Counted from the first letter of the stretch, positions 52,736 to 61,999 are shown. The stretch is 64,000 bases of DNA from an uncultured Lachnospiraceae bacterium (GCA_948688495.1 CAPQSW010000009.1:18867-82866); one strand, 5' to 3'. Notes: generated from the sequence alone by a model not told the origin. Numbers and translations are program-made.

Positions 52736-54297
52736 TAAAGAGAAATGGTTTAGGACTTGCCTGGCGGCTGATTCTGGTGGCGGCAATTCTTATTTCTGCT
52801 TGTCCGATAGCAAGCTATGCAAAAGATGCAGGTTCTATGGAAGGACACGGACAATCTGAAGAAAACGGACAGTCAAAAGAACGTGGACAATCAGAGAGCG
52901 GAGGAATAGCAATTGACAGCAGCAACAAGTATGACGGGATGAATGCGTCCTTTGCCAAAGGGTATGAACCTTCTATCAAGGATGATGTGATGACGCTGGT
53001 GATACCGTTTATTTCTGAGGAGAAAATAGAGAAAGGACGGATTACGGTAGGCATTGACTTTAAAAGCAGCGGAGAGTGTCCCTTCTATTATAGGAATTAC
53101 AGGAAAAGTGTAAGAGAGACGGGAGAGGGGGTTTATCTGTACCGGTGCCGGCTCAAACTCAAGGAGGAACGCATCAACGGACAGTATCCGCTGTATCTCT
53201 GGGCAGAGGGAAAAGGGGCGGATGGTACGATTCGTCGGGAATTTACGATTTATGTGGAAATTCGTGATGGGGTTGCCAGGACTACGGACAAGGCTTTGGG
53301 CGATGGAGCTTTGGGAAACGGGATTCTTAAAAATAATGAGTCGGATATAAATTCCTATCTTTCCGGAGCGGAAGGTTCGCAGTCGGCAGAGCCGGAATTT
53401 TCCGAAGGTCTGCAGTCCCCGGAGGAGGAAAAGAGCAGTCAGCCCCGCCTCATGGTTACCGTAAACAGTCTTCAGGAAAATGCTTTAGAGGCAGGCGGCA
53501 GCACAGCGTGGAATGTTGCAGTACAAAACTGCAGTAACCATTACAATGTGGAAAATGTCAAAGTAACGCTGCTGTCTGAAAGCAAGGATATTGTATTTGA
53601 AAAAACATCATGGTATTTTGAGAAGACAGCGCCAAAAAAAATGATGGATTTGTCGCAGAATCTGACAGTAGCAGTGAAGGCGGCAGCGGGGCCTGTGCTG
53701 GTCCAGTTTCAGATTGAGTATGAGGATGGCAAAGGGAATAGCTACACTTCCACGGAAGAAGTGCGACTGATTGTAAGACAGCCACAGCAGGCACAGCTTG
53801 TAAATCTCACATTCCCTGAACAAGTCTACACGGCGGACACAGAGTTTATGAGCTTTCAGGTGCAGAACACCGGGCTTTCCATGATATATAATGTCAAAGT
53901 CCGGCTGGAAGCGAAGGGACTTTTTCCTGTGCAGGAAGCGTTTTTGGGCAATATAGAGGGGGGGAGCTCTGCGGATGGAGAACAGAAAGTGTTTGTGGGA
54001 ACACTCGATATGGATGCAGAGGGGAATGTGATAGAGGAAGGCGGCGCGAAATATGGAGATACCTCCGGGACTGTAATTTTTTCCTATGAAAACGAACAGG
54101 GGGAGGTAACAGAGCAGAAGTTGGAAATCCATACACAGATTCAGGAGGCCGAGACGATAGATCTTAAAATAGAGGATGAAAAGCCAAAGACAAACCAGTG
54201 GTGGATTACAATTATATTCTTTGTGATTACTGTACTGCTTTTGGTAATAGTCTGGCTGTATCTCAGGATGAAGCATTACCAGAGGATGAGAGGATGA
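52732..54297 (+). CDS. Membrane-anchored exported protein with CARDB/NEW3-like domains
   Basis: This 521-aa protein has a signal peptide (about residues 10-30), a low-complexity linker with repeated GQSEENGQSKERGQSESGG-like units (residues 39-60) and a beta-rich domain. Two Ig-like segments resembling CARDB/NPCBM-associated domains (about 240-460) follow, then one C-terminal membrane helix (about 484-508) with a short basic tail. Most of it lies outside the cell. Coupled to the ABC ATPase gene, it may act like an extracellular adaptor. No catalytic motif is seen. Confidence 0.75.
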   Translation: MIKRNGLGLAWRLILVAAILISACPIASYAKDAGSMEGHGQSEENGQSKERGQSESGGIAIDSSNKYDGMNASFAKGYEPSIKDDVMTLVIPFISEEKIEKGRITVGIDFKSSGECPFYYRNYRKSVRETGEGVYLYRCRLKLKEERINGQYPLYLWAEGKGADGTIRREFTIYVEIRDGVARTTDKALGDGALGNGILKNNESDINSYLSGAEGSQSAEPEFSEGLQSPEEEKSSQPRLMVTVNSLQENALEAGGSTAWNVAVQNCSNHYNVENVKVTLLSESKDIVFEKTSWYFEKTAPKKMMDLSQNLTVAVKAAAGPVLVQFQIEYEDGKGNSYTSTEEVRLIVRQPQQAQLVNLTFPEQVYTADTEFMSFQVQNTGLSMIYNVKVRLEAKGLFPVQEAFLGNIEGGSSADGEQKVFVGTLDMDAEGNVIEEGGAKYGDTSGTVIFSYENEQGEVTEQKLEIHTQIQEAETIDLKIEDEKPKTNQWWITIIFFVITVLLLVIVWLYLRMKHYQRMRG

Positions 54298-54365
54298 GGG
54301 GATGAAGGGATTGAGAGATTTAATGTTACAGTTATGGCAGCATTTGATGTAAAGGCGGGGCATAG

Positions 54366-55019
54366 ATGAAGAATCGTAATATCTATAAGGATATAGTATT
54401 TCTGGCAATTGGGTGTATGATGACTGCTTTTCTGGTATGGGCAGGGAATTTCTGGTTACAGCAGCAGAAAACCTATGAGATTATTATCCGGTCACAGGAA
54501 GAATTGACAGAAGAAATCGTGACGGAGCTTAGCAAAATTGAAGGGCTGTATCAGTTTACCCCCAGTGCATCCTGTCATGTGACGCTTAAATTAGATGAGT
54601 ACACGCTGGAAACTTCGGTGACAGGGGTTGTGTTTGAACATTATCCGGTGGAATGGAGCTCGGTACAAAAAGAGATTGTTCTGGGCGGCAGTCCGGTATT
54701 GTTTTTTGGTGAGGAAGCATTTGCGTCCTTTGCTGACGACAATGGCAATGCGCCGGGAAGGGGCAGGATTTCAAGTTGGACGGAAAAATATCAGGAACTG
54801 GAGCTGACTGTGACGGACGAAAGCGGCAGGGAACGCCGCGCCAGAATAGGCGGAGTTCTTAAAACACCATCATCCGGTATTTTTATGAGCATGAGCCAGA
54901 TGCAGGAGATTTATGCTTCGTCCACAAGTATAAGTGGAGGCAGCGCAAAGATTCAGGGTTGCTGCAATCTGAAGAAAGCGCAGGAGATTTTAAGCGGAGC
55001 AGGCTTCCAGGTAGAGTGA
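54366..55019 (+). CDS. Membrane-anchored protein resembling a MacB periplasmic domain
   Basis: This 217-aa protein has one N-terminal membrane helix (about residues 9-29) followed by an extracytoplasmic domain. Segments such as KEIVLGGSPVLFFGEEAF and RRARIGGVLKTPSSGIFMS recall the extracellular domain of MacB/FtsX-type permeases, but the other transmembrane helices are missing. It may be a detached version serving the upstream ABC module. It lies 68 bp after the CARDB-like gene. Confidence 0.65.
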   Translation: MKNRNIYKDIVFLAIGCMMTAFLVWAGNFWLQQQKTYEIIIRSQEELTEEIVTELSKIEGLYQFTPSASCHVTLKLDEYTLETSVTGVVFEHYPVEWSSVQKEIVLGGSPVLFFGEEAFASFADDNGNAPGRGRISSWTEKYQELELTVTDESGRERRARIGGVLKTPSSGIFMSMSQMQEIYASSTSISGGSAKIQGCCNLKKAQEILSGAGFQVE

Positions 55020-55040
55020 TTGGTATTGTTATGTTGTAAG

Positions 55041-55087
55041 AAAGTCAATATATATTTATTGTATTTCAATAAATATATATTGACTTT
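55041..55087. repeat. Perfect 21-bp inverted repeat overlapping a promoter
   Basis: AAAGTCAATATATATTTATTG and its exact complement flank TATTT; the arm is shown here in full and is 21 bases only because the two arms are perfect over that length minus none. The right arm contains the -35 TTGACT of the next promoter and continues into TTTTT. It can act as terminator of the ABC module and as operator. Confidence 0.9.
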
Positions 55088-55108
55088 TTGCGTTCCATTG
55101 CATATAAT
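55080..55108 (+). promoter_or_regulatory. Promoter of the DUF2975-HTH-DUF4173 operon
   Basis: TTGACT and TATAAT are separated by 17 bp. The -35 lies within the right arm of the long palindrome, so a protein bound to the palindrome would block it. Confidence 0.75.
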
Positions 55109-55174
55109 ACAAACAAAGAAAAAAATATATCTTAGATAAACATACAAATCTATGAAATGCAGGAGGTATTTTTT

Positions 55175-55654
55175 ATGACACAGAAAAGTTTAAGCAGATG
55201 GCTGAAAGGTATTATAGCGGGAATTGCAATTTGCGGGGGCGCCATCTATGGCGGACTGCTTCCCATGTTTGGGAGGGATCTGGTGGATGCGAACCCGGAG
55301 TTTGCGTATTGTTATTATCCCTGGCTGGCGGTATTGTGGATTTCCGCAATCCCGTGTTATCTTGTGCTTTATAATGGTTTAAAGATTACGATTGAAATTG
55401 CCCGGGACAATTCCTTTTCCATGGAAAATGCTTGTTATCTCAAGCGGATTTGTATGTTTGCACTGGCGGACAGCGTATATTTTTTCATTGCAAACCTGGT
55501 TTTGTTTTTTTTAAACATGAATCATCCCAGCATTCTGCTCATATCCCTGTTTGTGGATTTTGGAGGGGTTGCGGTGGCTGTGACAGCAGCAGCTTTATCC
55601 CATCTGGTGCACAAGGCGGCGGAGATCCAGCAGGAAAATAAGTTAACGATATAG
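55175..55654 (+). CDS. DUF2975 membrane protein
   Basis: This 159-aa protein has four hydrophobic helices and matches DUF2975 (ITIEIARDNSFSMENACYLK is typical). DUF2975 genes are usually followed by a YozG-like HTH gene, as here after 10 bp. Function unknown; it may modulate the regulator at the membrane. The ATG follows AGGAGG by 8 bases; a longer frame from 55157 overlaps the RBS. Confidence 0.88.
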   Translation: MTQKSLSRWLKGIIAGIAICGGAIYGGLLPMFGRDLVDANPEFAYCYYPWLAVLWISAIPCYLVLYNGLKITIEIARDNSFSMENACYLKRICMFALADSVYFFIANLVLFFLNMNHPSILLISLFVDFGGVAVAVTAAALSHLVHKAAEIQQENKLTI

Positions 55655-55664
55655 GAGGCAAATC

Positions 55665-55889
55665 ATGGCAATTATCATTAATATAGATGTAATGCTGGCG
55701 AAGCGGAAGATGAGTGTTACGGAGCTTTCCGGGCGTGTAGGCATTACAATGGCAAATGTTTCGATTTTAAAAAATGGCAAGGCAAAGGCAATTAAAGTGG
55801 ACACTTTGGATAAGATTTGCCGGGCGCTTAAGTGCCAGCCCGGCGAGATTTTAGAGTGGAGAGAGGAGGAAGAACAGCATGGAGAATAA
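55665..55889 (+). CDS. YozG-like XRE-family HTH regulator
   Basis: This 74-aa Cro/CI-type protein is almost only the helix-turn-helix (MLAKRKMSVTELSGRVGITM, then VDTLDKICRALKCQPGEILEW), as in YozG-like regulators. It is co-transcribed with DUF2975 and overlaps the DUF4173 gene by 11 bp. The 21-bp palindrome at the operon promoter is a natural candidate for its operator (inference). Confidence 0.93.
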   Translation: MAIIINIDVMLAKRKMSVTELSGRVGITMANVSILKNGKAKAIKVDTLDKICRALKCQPGEILEWREEEEQHGE

Positions 55890-57519
55890 CAATATAGACA
55901 ATAACAATATACAGAATATGGGTTTGCCGATTGGCAGTGTGGGAAGCAATGGAGTTCATGAAAACAGCTTAAAGGCTAACATGAAAGAAAATGCGTTGTA
56001 TTTTCTGGGGTTGGCGTTGATTTACAGTCTTTGTTTTGCAGCGGCATTTTACCGCAACTATGTCGGTATTACTTTTCCGTTGATTACGGCGGCAACGCTT
56101 GCGGTTTGTATGCTTTTTTTGAAAAAACAGGGCGTTTTATGGAAGAAATCAAATTGGCTGTATGCAGGTATCTGTCTGCTTTTGGGTATCAGCACGTTTC
56201 TTACAACGAATTTCTTCGTGGTTTTTTTTAATACCGTGGGGATTCTATTGCTGATTACAGTGATTATGCTTCGGCAAATGTATGATGACAAGGAGTGGAG
56301 TTTTGGACAGTATCTGGTAAATCTGTTGTTTTTGTACCTGAATATGATTCCGGAACTGGCAGCGCCTTTTATCCATCTGTCGGGTTGTCTGAAACTTAAC
56401 AGAAAACAAGAAAAAAAGAACCGCACCGCAAAGTATATTTTGCTGGGCGCTTTGATTGGAATGCCTATGCTTGCTGTTATTATTGTACTTTTGAGCAGCG
56501 CAGACCAGATTTTTTCCAAGGTAATCGGGGAGACGCTTTACCGTTTGTTTAGCCAGATTGTGTTTTCTCCCAATGTATTTTTTGTAATTTTGCTGATGGT
56601 TCTGGGTTTTTTTGGCATATACAGTTTTTTCTCTGCATTGACTTTAAATAATATGCCACAGAAAAGTGGGCAGATGCAAAAGAAGAATCCGCTGATAGCG
56701 ATTACGTTTCTGTCTATGGTAACAGCGGTTTATGTGATTTTCTGTATAATACAAGTCATTTTCCTGTTTACCGGAGGCATGCTGCTGCCAGAGGGTTATA
56801 CATATGCGGAATATGCCCATCAGGGATTTTTCCAGTTGTTGTTTGTATGTATTTTTAATTTGGTTCTGGTGGTATCCTGTATGGCGGTGTTTGACGTGAA
56901 CCGTATGTTGAAGCTGCTTTTGCTGCTCTGTTCCGGCTGTACATATATTATGATTGCATCCAGTGCTTTTCGGATGATTCTATATATCTGTACTTACCAT
57001 CTCAGCTTTTTAAGGGTGCTGGTACTTTGGTTTCTTGCCATGCTGGTGGTATTGATGGAGGGTGTGATAATTGCAGTCTGCCGTCAGGAATTTGGACTGT
57101 TTCGTTACGGCATGACCGTTGTTGCATTGTTTTATCTGGTGTTTTCTTTTTCAAGACCGGATGTGCTTGTGGCGGAATATAACATGGCGCAGATGAAGGA
57201 TGCTGTCAGTTATGAAGACTTGGAGTACCTTGCGGGATTGTCGATGGATACGGTGCCCACATTGAGCAGATATGATTTTGAGCATGAGAACTGTTGCAAA
57301 GACGGGACATATGTAAAAGAATACGATTATTATCTTCCCGCGTCCGAATGGTATTATTACGGTGAATACGGCAGGGAAGGGACACAGCGGGGGTGCAGAA
57401 GATGTCTGCTGAACCATACCTTCCATCGTGTTATGGAGTTGACCGAGGGAATGGATGTGCGGACCTTCCATCTGTCGAAATATCTGGCGCGCAATGCTGC
57501 CAAAGCTTATGGGAAGTAG
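55879..57519 (+). CDS. DUF4173 multi-spanning membrane protein
   Basis: This 546-aa protein has about 12 hydrophobic segments, an Asn-rich N terminus (MENNNIDNNNIQNMGL) and a soluble C-terminal part (about residues 435-546). It fits the DUF4173/DUF4153 group of Firmicutes membrane proteins, whose function is unknown. It is the last gene of the DUF2975-HTH operon, overlapping the regulator gene. Confidence 0.8.
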   Translation: MENNNIDNNNIQNMGLPIGSVGSNGVHENSLKANMKENALYFLGLALIYSLCFAAAFYRNYVGITFPLITAATLAVCMLFLKKQGVLWKKSNWLYAGICLLLGISTFLTTNFFVVFFNTVGILLLITVIMLRQMYDDKEWSFGQYLVNLLFLYLNMIPELAAPFIHLSGCLKLNRKQEKKNRTAKYILLGALIGMPMLAVIIVLLSSADQIFSKVIGETLYRLFSQIVFSPNVFFVILLMVLGFFGIYSFFSALTLNNMPQKSGQMQKKNPLIAITFLSMVTAVYVIFCIIQVIFLFTGGMLLPEGYTYAEYAHQGFFQLLFVCIFNLVLVVSCMAVFDVNRMLKLLLLLCSGCTYIMIASSAFRMILYICTYHLSFLRVLVLWFLAMLVVLMEGVIIAVCRQEFGLFRYGMTVVALFYLVFSFSRPDVLVAEYNMAQMKDAVSYEDLEYLAGLSMDTVPTLSRYDFEHENCCKDGTYVKEYDYYLPASEWYYYGEYGREGTQRGCRRCLLNHTFHRVMELTEGMDVRTFHLSKYLARNAAKAYGK

Positions 57520-57535
57520 CTGCAGAATACTCCCC

Positions 57536-57564
57536 TTGACATCAGTCATAAACCTTTATATAAT
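57536..57564 (+). promoter_or_regulatory. Consensus promoter of the GGDEF gene
   Basis: TTGACA and TATAAT, both perfect, are separated by 17 bp, so this should be a strong sigma-A promoter. Confidence 0.85.
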
Positions 57565-57653
57565 ATACATCGGATTATTGCCCCCATACTTTCTAACACT
57601 TCTACAGAGTATGGGACCCGGAGGATACTTTGCATAGAAAAGAGGGCGTAACC

Positions 57654-58745
57654 GTGAAGAATTACAATGTATTGCATATTCTTGAATTGTATCATATATA
57701 TAAAGGAATGGATCAGCAGGAAAAATGCAAGTTTTATCAATGTAAATGCGACTATTACCAATTTTTTGTAAAGCTTATCCTTATTCTGGCAAGCTTAGCA
57801 TCGCTCAGTTACCTTGTATCAGATTATCAGTTGAACGGGCATACGATTATGCCTACGCTGATTCCTCGTACATTTATACTGGCGCCGTTGCTTTTTTATA
57901 TTTTGCTGGAACCAAAAGTAAAAAGCTATAAGATGAAGGCATTGTTGAATTATTTGTTGCTCAATCTAATTGTTTTTGCGACTATCTGGGCGGTATACCA
58001 TCTTGAGATTAAGACGCATTTTAGTGAGGGAGCCACAATCATGAATTTTATTTTCGTGATTTGCTGCCTGAGTGCAAGACCGTGTTATGGAGCGCTGGCC
58101 TATGGTGTCTTTTTTTTGGAAATTTTGCTGTCACATCTGGTGAATCACTATGAAAATCTGGATGTGATTTTGTCGCTCAATCTTCCATGCTGTGTGGCAA
58201 TCATGATTGTCCACTGTATATTGAATTTGGGAGAGTTTGAGCGTTATTTGACGTCCAAGAAGCTGGAACATGCCCTGATTACAGATCCGCTGACTACCGT
58301 GTATAACCGTCACAGGATGAATCAGTTAATTAAGGATAACAAGCTTATCAGTGATGAGGAACAGATTTCTATTGTGATGCTGGACGTAGATTTCTTTAAG
58401 GCGGTTAATGATAACTATGGTCACTATGTCGGGGACCAGGTGCTTCATTGTTTAGGGAAGACATTGATGCAGGAAATACCAGGAAACGGCACAGTGATTC
58501 GTTTTGGCGGCGAGGAATTTATCATTATTCTGCCGGGATTTGCCTCGGAAAGAGCATACGAAAAAATGGAGGCAATTCGCCAAAAAATTGCATTGTCAGA
58601 GGAGGCGTCTGTGAAATTCCATATTTCAGCAGGCGTGGTGAAATATAATGGTGATTTTGAAAAATCCTTAAAAGCGGCGGATTATGCGCTCTATTATGCA
58701 AAAGAAAGCGGCAGAAACCGTGTGTACTGGGACCAAAGCTTTTAA
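57654..58745 (+). CDS. Membrane-bound GGDEF diguanylate cyclase
   Basis: This 363-aa protein has about six N-terminal membrane helices (residues 40-195) and a C-terminal GGDEF domain. The domain has the active-site motif GGEEF (285-289), the metal-binding LDVDFFKAVND and substrate segment DNYGHYVGDQVL. It should make c-di-GMP from GTP. The RxxD inhibitory site is absent before GGEEF. The start is uncertain: GTG 57654 follows GAGGG by 8 bases, TTG 57630 follows GGAGG. Pel systems elsewhere are c-di-GMP controlled, a possible link to 800-5820. Confidence 0.9.
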   Translation: MKNYNVLHILELYHIYKGMDQQEKCKFYQCKCDYYQFFVKLILILASLASLSYLVSDYQLNGHTIMPTLIPRTFILAPLLFYILLEPKVKSYKMKALLNYLLLNLIVFATIWAVYHLEIKTHFSEGATIMNFIFVICCLSARPCYGALAYGVFFLEILLSHLVNHYENLDVILSLNLPCCVAIMIVHCILNLGEFERYLTSKKLEHALITDPLTTVYNRHRMNQLIKDNKLISDEEQISIVMLDVDFFKAVNDNYGHYVGDQVLHCLGKTLMQEIPGNGTVIRFGGEEFIIILPGFASERAYEKMEAIRQKIALSEEASVKFHISAGVVKYNGDFEKSLKAADYALYYAKESGRNRVYWDQSF

Positions 58746-58775
58746 ATTTAGAAGAAATGCTGTGAGGAGATAAGG

Positions 58776-59621
58776 ATGATTCGTACAATATCGACAGAAG
58801 AAATTACAAAAAATATCCGCCAGATGTGCATAGAAGCAAACCATTATTTGTCTCCTGATATGGAGAAAACGTTGAAGGACGCTGTAGAAACAGAGGAATC
58901 TCCTTTGGGAAAAAAGATATTAAACCAGCTTCAGGAAAACCTGATGATTGCGGGGGAAGAAATGATTCCCATTTGTCAGGATACCGGGATGGCAGTCGTC
59001 TTTGTGGAGATTGGCCAGGAAGTGCATTTGGAAGGCGAACTGCTTGAGGATGCTGTGAATGAGGGAGTCCGCCAAGGTTATGTGGATGGTTTTCTGCGCA
59101 AGTCTGTGGTAGGAGACCCCATTCTTAGAGAAAATACAAAGGACAATACGCCGGCAGTCATTCATTATTCCATTGTAGCGGGTGATAAAGTTAAGCTTAC
59201 CTTAGCGCCCAAAGGATTTGGCAGCGAGAATATGAGCCGTGTCTTCATGCTGAAGCCGGCAGATGGGATTGAGGGTGTAAAACAAGCCATTCTGACAGCG
59301 GTAAAGGATGCGGGACCGAATGCCTGTCCGCCGATGGTGGTGGGAGTGGGAGTTGGAGGCACTTTTGAGAAATGTGCTTTACTTGCAAAGCAGGCGTTGA
59401 CTCGCCCGGTGGATGAACATTCGCAGAATCCTTATATAAAGGAATTAGAAGAAGAAATGCTTGAAAAAATCAATCGGCTGGGTATTGGACCTGGTGGTTT
59501 GGGAGGAACGATCACAGCATTGGCAGTCAATATTAACACCTATCCCACTCATATTGCGGGGCTTCCGGTAGCAATTAATATTTGCTGCCATGTAAACCGC
59601 CATGTGGTGCGGGAAATCTAA
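58776..59621 (+). CDS. fumA: Class I fumarate hydratase, alpha subunit
   Basis: This 281-aa protein matches the N-terminal half of iron-sulfur class I fumarases (IPICQDTGMAVVFVEIGQ, KGFGSENMSR, CPPMVVGVGVGGTFEKC), with cysteines for the [4Fe-4S] cluster. With the next gene it interconverts fumarate and malate. Two-subunit fumarases are usual in anaerobes. It may also act on tartrate in related enzymes. The 28-bp gap to the beta gene shows one operon. Confidence 0.93.
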   Translation: MIRTISTEEITKNIRQMCIEANHYLSPDMEKTLKDAVETEESPLGKKILNQLQENLMIAGEEMIPICQDTGMAVVFVEIGQEVHLEGELLEDAVNEGVRQGYVDGFLRKSVVGDPILRENTKDNTPAVIHYSIVAGDKVKLTLAPKGFGSENMSRVFMLKPADGIEGVKQAILTAVKDAGPNACPPMVVGVGVGGTFEKCALLAKQALTRPVDEHSQNPYIKELEEEMLEKINRLGIGPGGLGGTITALAVNINTYPTHIAGLPVAINICCHVNRHVVREI

Positions 59622-59649
59622 TACGGCATAGAAATGGAGAACTGCTGAT

Positions 59650-60198
59650 ATGGACAAACATATTACGACACCGATTACCGCTGAGGTTACCCAAAATCTT
59701 TATGCGGGAGATTATATCTATATATCCGGGACGGTTTATGTGGCAAGGGACGCCGCACATAAACGATTTATGGAAGCTCTCGATAGAGGAGAAGAGTTGC
59801 CGTTTCCTATCCAAGATGCTATAATTTATTATATGGGACCGTCTCCCGCTAGAGAAGGACGTTCTATTGGCTCTGCAGGACCAACTACAGCCAGCCGTAT
59901 GGATAAATATGCACCCAGACTCCTGGATCTTGGGCAGAAAGCCATGATTGGAAAAGGAAAAAGGACGCAGGAGGTCATTGATGCGATTATCCGTAACCAG
60001 GCAGTGTATTTTGCAGCAGTGGGCGGGGCGGGGGCGCTTCTGTCTAAATGTATTAAGGCCTCGGAACTGGTTTGCTATGGTGATTTGGGCGCGGAGGCTG
60101 TTTTGAAATTGGAAGTAGAGGATTTCCCTGTGGTTGTGGTAATTGATAAGGATGGAAACAATCTCTATGAAACGGCAATTCGGAAATATGCAAAATAG
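59650..60198 (+). CDS. fumB: Class I fumarate hydratase, beta subunit
   Basis: This 182-aa protein is the C-terminal half of class I fumarase (VARDAAHKRFMEAL, IIYYMGPSPAREGRSIGSAG, GPTTASRMDKYAPRLL). It forms the heterodimer with the upstream alpha subunit; the substrate site lies at the interface. It is followed by a chemotaxis receptor gene after 36 bp. The symbol denotes the beta subunit, not the E. coli FumB enzyme. Confidence 0.92.
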   Translation: MDKHITTPITAEVTQNLYAGDYIYISGTVYVARDAAHKRFMEALDRGEELPFPIQDAIIYYMGPSPAREGRSIGSAGPTTASRMDKYAPRLLDLGQKAMIGKGKRTQEVIDAIIRNQAVYFAAVGGAGALLSKCIKASELVCYGDLGAEAVLKLEVEDFPVVVVIDKDGNNLYETAIRKYAK

Positions 60199-60234
60199 GT
60201 TTGTTTTCAATATTTTAGAATGGAGAGGACAATA

Positions 60235-61905
60235 ATGGAAAAAGGACAGAAGATTAAAAAGAGAAAAAAGACCAAGCGCATTGGGAAAAAAATTGGAAAT
60301 GTTGTAATCATTATGCAGGCTGTTTCTGTTGTTTTTGCAGTGGCAATATGTGTACAGATGTACAATTCACTGGTCAGGAGTATGCAGAAAGAGATTTGCA
60401 CGGATGGTACAGATATGCTTGCCTATGAGCTGGGCAAGGTATCTGGTGACGAGGATATCAATCTTTTGCTGGATGAATTGAAGGAGCTCATGGGTTGTGA
60501 ATTTACTATTTTTAGCGGGGACACGAGAGTCTATAGTACGGTGACACAGAACGGAAAGCGTGCAGTGGGTTCCAAGTTGTCATCCGACATATCGGATATT
60601 GTATTAAAGCAGGGGCAGGCTTATGTGGGGGAAGCAGATATTTTAGGGGAAAAGTATTTGTGTTCTTATGTTCCGACGAAAGGGGCAGACGGGAAGATAG
60701 ACGGTTTAATTTTTGCTGGAATATCTATAGCTGAGGCGGAGCAGGAGACGGCCAGGATTATCAGTTATGCGATCGTGATTAGTTTGATCGTGATTATTGT
60801 CTGTATTATTGTATTGACGGTTTATTTGAAAATGAAGGTATCGGGTCCTCTTGGGAAAATCACAGATGTGGCCATACAGATGGAAAGAGGAGAGCTCGGG
60901 CTGGCTGATGGCAAGAAGATTCAGATTGGCGTTGCTTCCAATGATGAGATCGGCCTTTTGGGAGAAATATTTGAGGATACGATCAGAACTCTCCGCGCTT
61001 ACATTGGTGAGATATCTGAAGTACTGGGATCCATTGCAAAAGGAGATTTGACACAGGTTACAGAACAGGATTATAGAGGGGATTTTCTGGCAATTGAGAA
61101 ATCCCTGGAAAGTATTCTTGGTGGATTGAATCAGATGATGGGACAGATTGCAGTCAGCTCCGGACATGTATCTGACGGATCGGAACAGGTGTCTGTCAGC
61201 GCACAGTCTTTGGCGCAGGGTGCGACAGAACAGGCAAGTGCGGTAACAGAAATTTCTACTACGATTTCCGATCTTTCAGAGGGTGCAAGGCAGACCTCTG
61301 ATGCGGCGGCTGAGGTTGGCAGGTTTGTCAATCAGGCAGGAGAACAGCTTGGTATCAGTATTGACAGCGTCAGGGAACTGAGTGAATCGATGGATCGTAT
61401 ATCCAGCGACTCTAAGCAAATTAGTACGATTATTGGAACAATAGAGAACATTGCGTTACAGATCAATATTCTATCGTTAAATGCAGCCGTAGAGGCGGCC
61501 AGAGCCGGTGAGGCAGGTAAGGGCTTTGCAGTTGTGGCTGAGGAAATCAACAGCCTTGCATCAAAATCGGATGAAGCCGCTAAGGCTACAAAGGAGTTAA
61601 TTGAAAGCTCTGCCGCAACGATTGCCGGGGGCAGTAAAGTAATGGACAAGGTTTCGGAGGCATTGGAGCTGACGGGAAAATTTGCTGGTAATGTAACGAC
61701 GAAGATGGAACAGGTGGTAGAGGCAGTGGAAAAGCAGACCTTAGCGATGGAGCAGGTTGCCACCGGTGTCGGGCAGATTTCTGAAGTAGTGGAGAACAAT
61801 TCAGCGAGCAGCCAGGAGTGTGCGGCAGCCAGTGAGGAGCTGTCTACACAGTCTAGTGTGTTAAAGGATCTGATCAGCACCTTTAAGATACGGAAGCGTC
61901 GCTAG
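60235..61905 (+). CDS. Methyl-accepting chemotaxis receptor
   Basis: This 556-aa receptor has two membrane helices (about residues 20-40 and 175-198) around a small extracytoplasmic Cache-like sensor, a HAMP domain and a long cytoplasmic coiled coil. The hairpin tip reads AAVEAARAGEAGKGFAVVAE and what follows. It signals to CheA/CheW. The preferred start is ATG 60235, 6 bases after GGAGAGGA; an in-frame ATG at 60220 overlaps that site. Co-transcription with fumarase genes hints at a link to dicarboxylates. Confidence 0.94.
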   Translation: MEKGQKIKKRKKTKRIGKKIGNVVIIMQAVSVVFAVAICVQMYNSLVRSMQKEICTDGTDMLAYELGKVSGDEDINLLLDELKELMGCEFTIFSGDTRVYSTVTQNGKRAVGSKLSSDISDIVLKQGQAYVGEADILGEKYLCSYVPTKGADGKIDGLIFAGISIAEAEQETARIISYAIVISLIVIIVCIIVLTVYLKMKVSGPLGKITDVAIQMERGELGLADGKKIQIGVASNDEIGLLGEIFEDTIRTLRAYIGEISEVLGSIAKGDLTQVTEQDYRGDFLAIEKSLESILGGLNQMMGQIAVSSGHVSDGSEQVSVSAQSLAQGATEQASAVTEISTTISDLSEGARQTSDAAAEVGRFVNQAGEQLGISIDSVRELSESMDRISSDSKQISTIIGTIENIALQINILSLNAAVEAARAGEAGKGFAVVAEEINSLASKSDEAAKATKELIESSAATIAGGSKVMDKVSEALELTGKFAGNVTTKMEQVVEAVEKQTLAMEQVATGVGQISEVVENNSASSQECAAASEELSTQSSVLKDLISTFKIRKRR

Positions 61906-61958
61906 TACAATAGCGCGGTACTTTCAAGGTAGGGAATTATTGCAAGTACAATACTTAA

Positions 61959-61999
61959 TAAGACAGGGAAGCCTTTCTGTGAATGGCTTCCCTGTCTTA
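61959..61999. terminator. Terminator after the chemotaxis receptor gene
   Basis: A perfect 15-bp stem (TAAGACAGGGAAGCC and its complement) closes on an 11-nt loop, between two convergent genes. It may act in both directions. Confidence 0.75.

Noticed and set aside
53608..54408. 266-codon minus-strand frame rich in Tyr, His and Cys
   Set aside because: Antisense to the CARDB-like gene; composition typical of a shadow frame.
61332..61880. 182-codon minus-strand frame
   Set aside because: Antisense to the chemotaxis receptor signalling domain, a usual source of Ala/Ser/Leu shadow frames.
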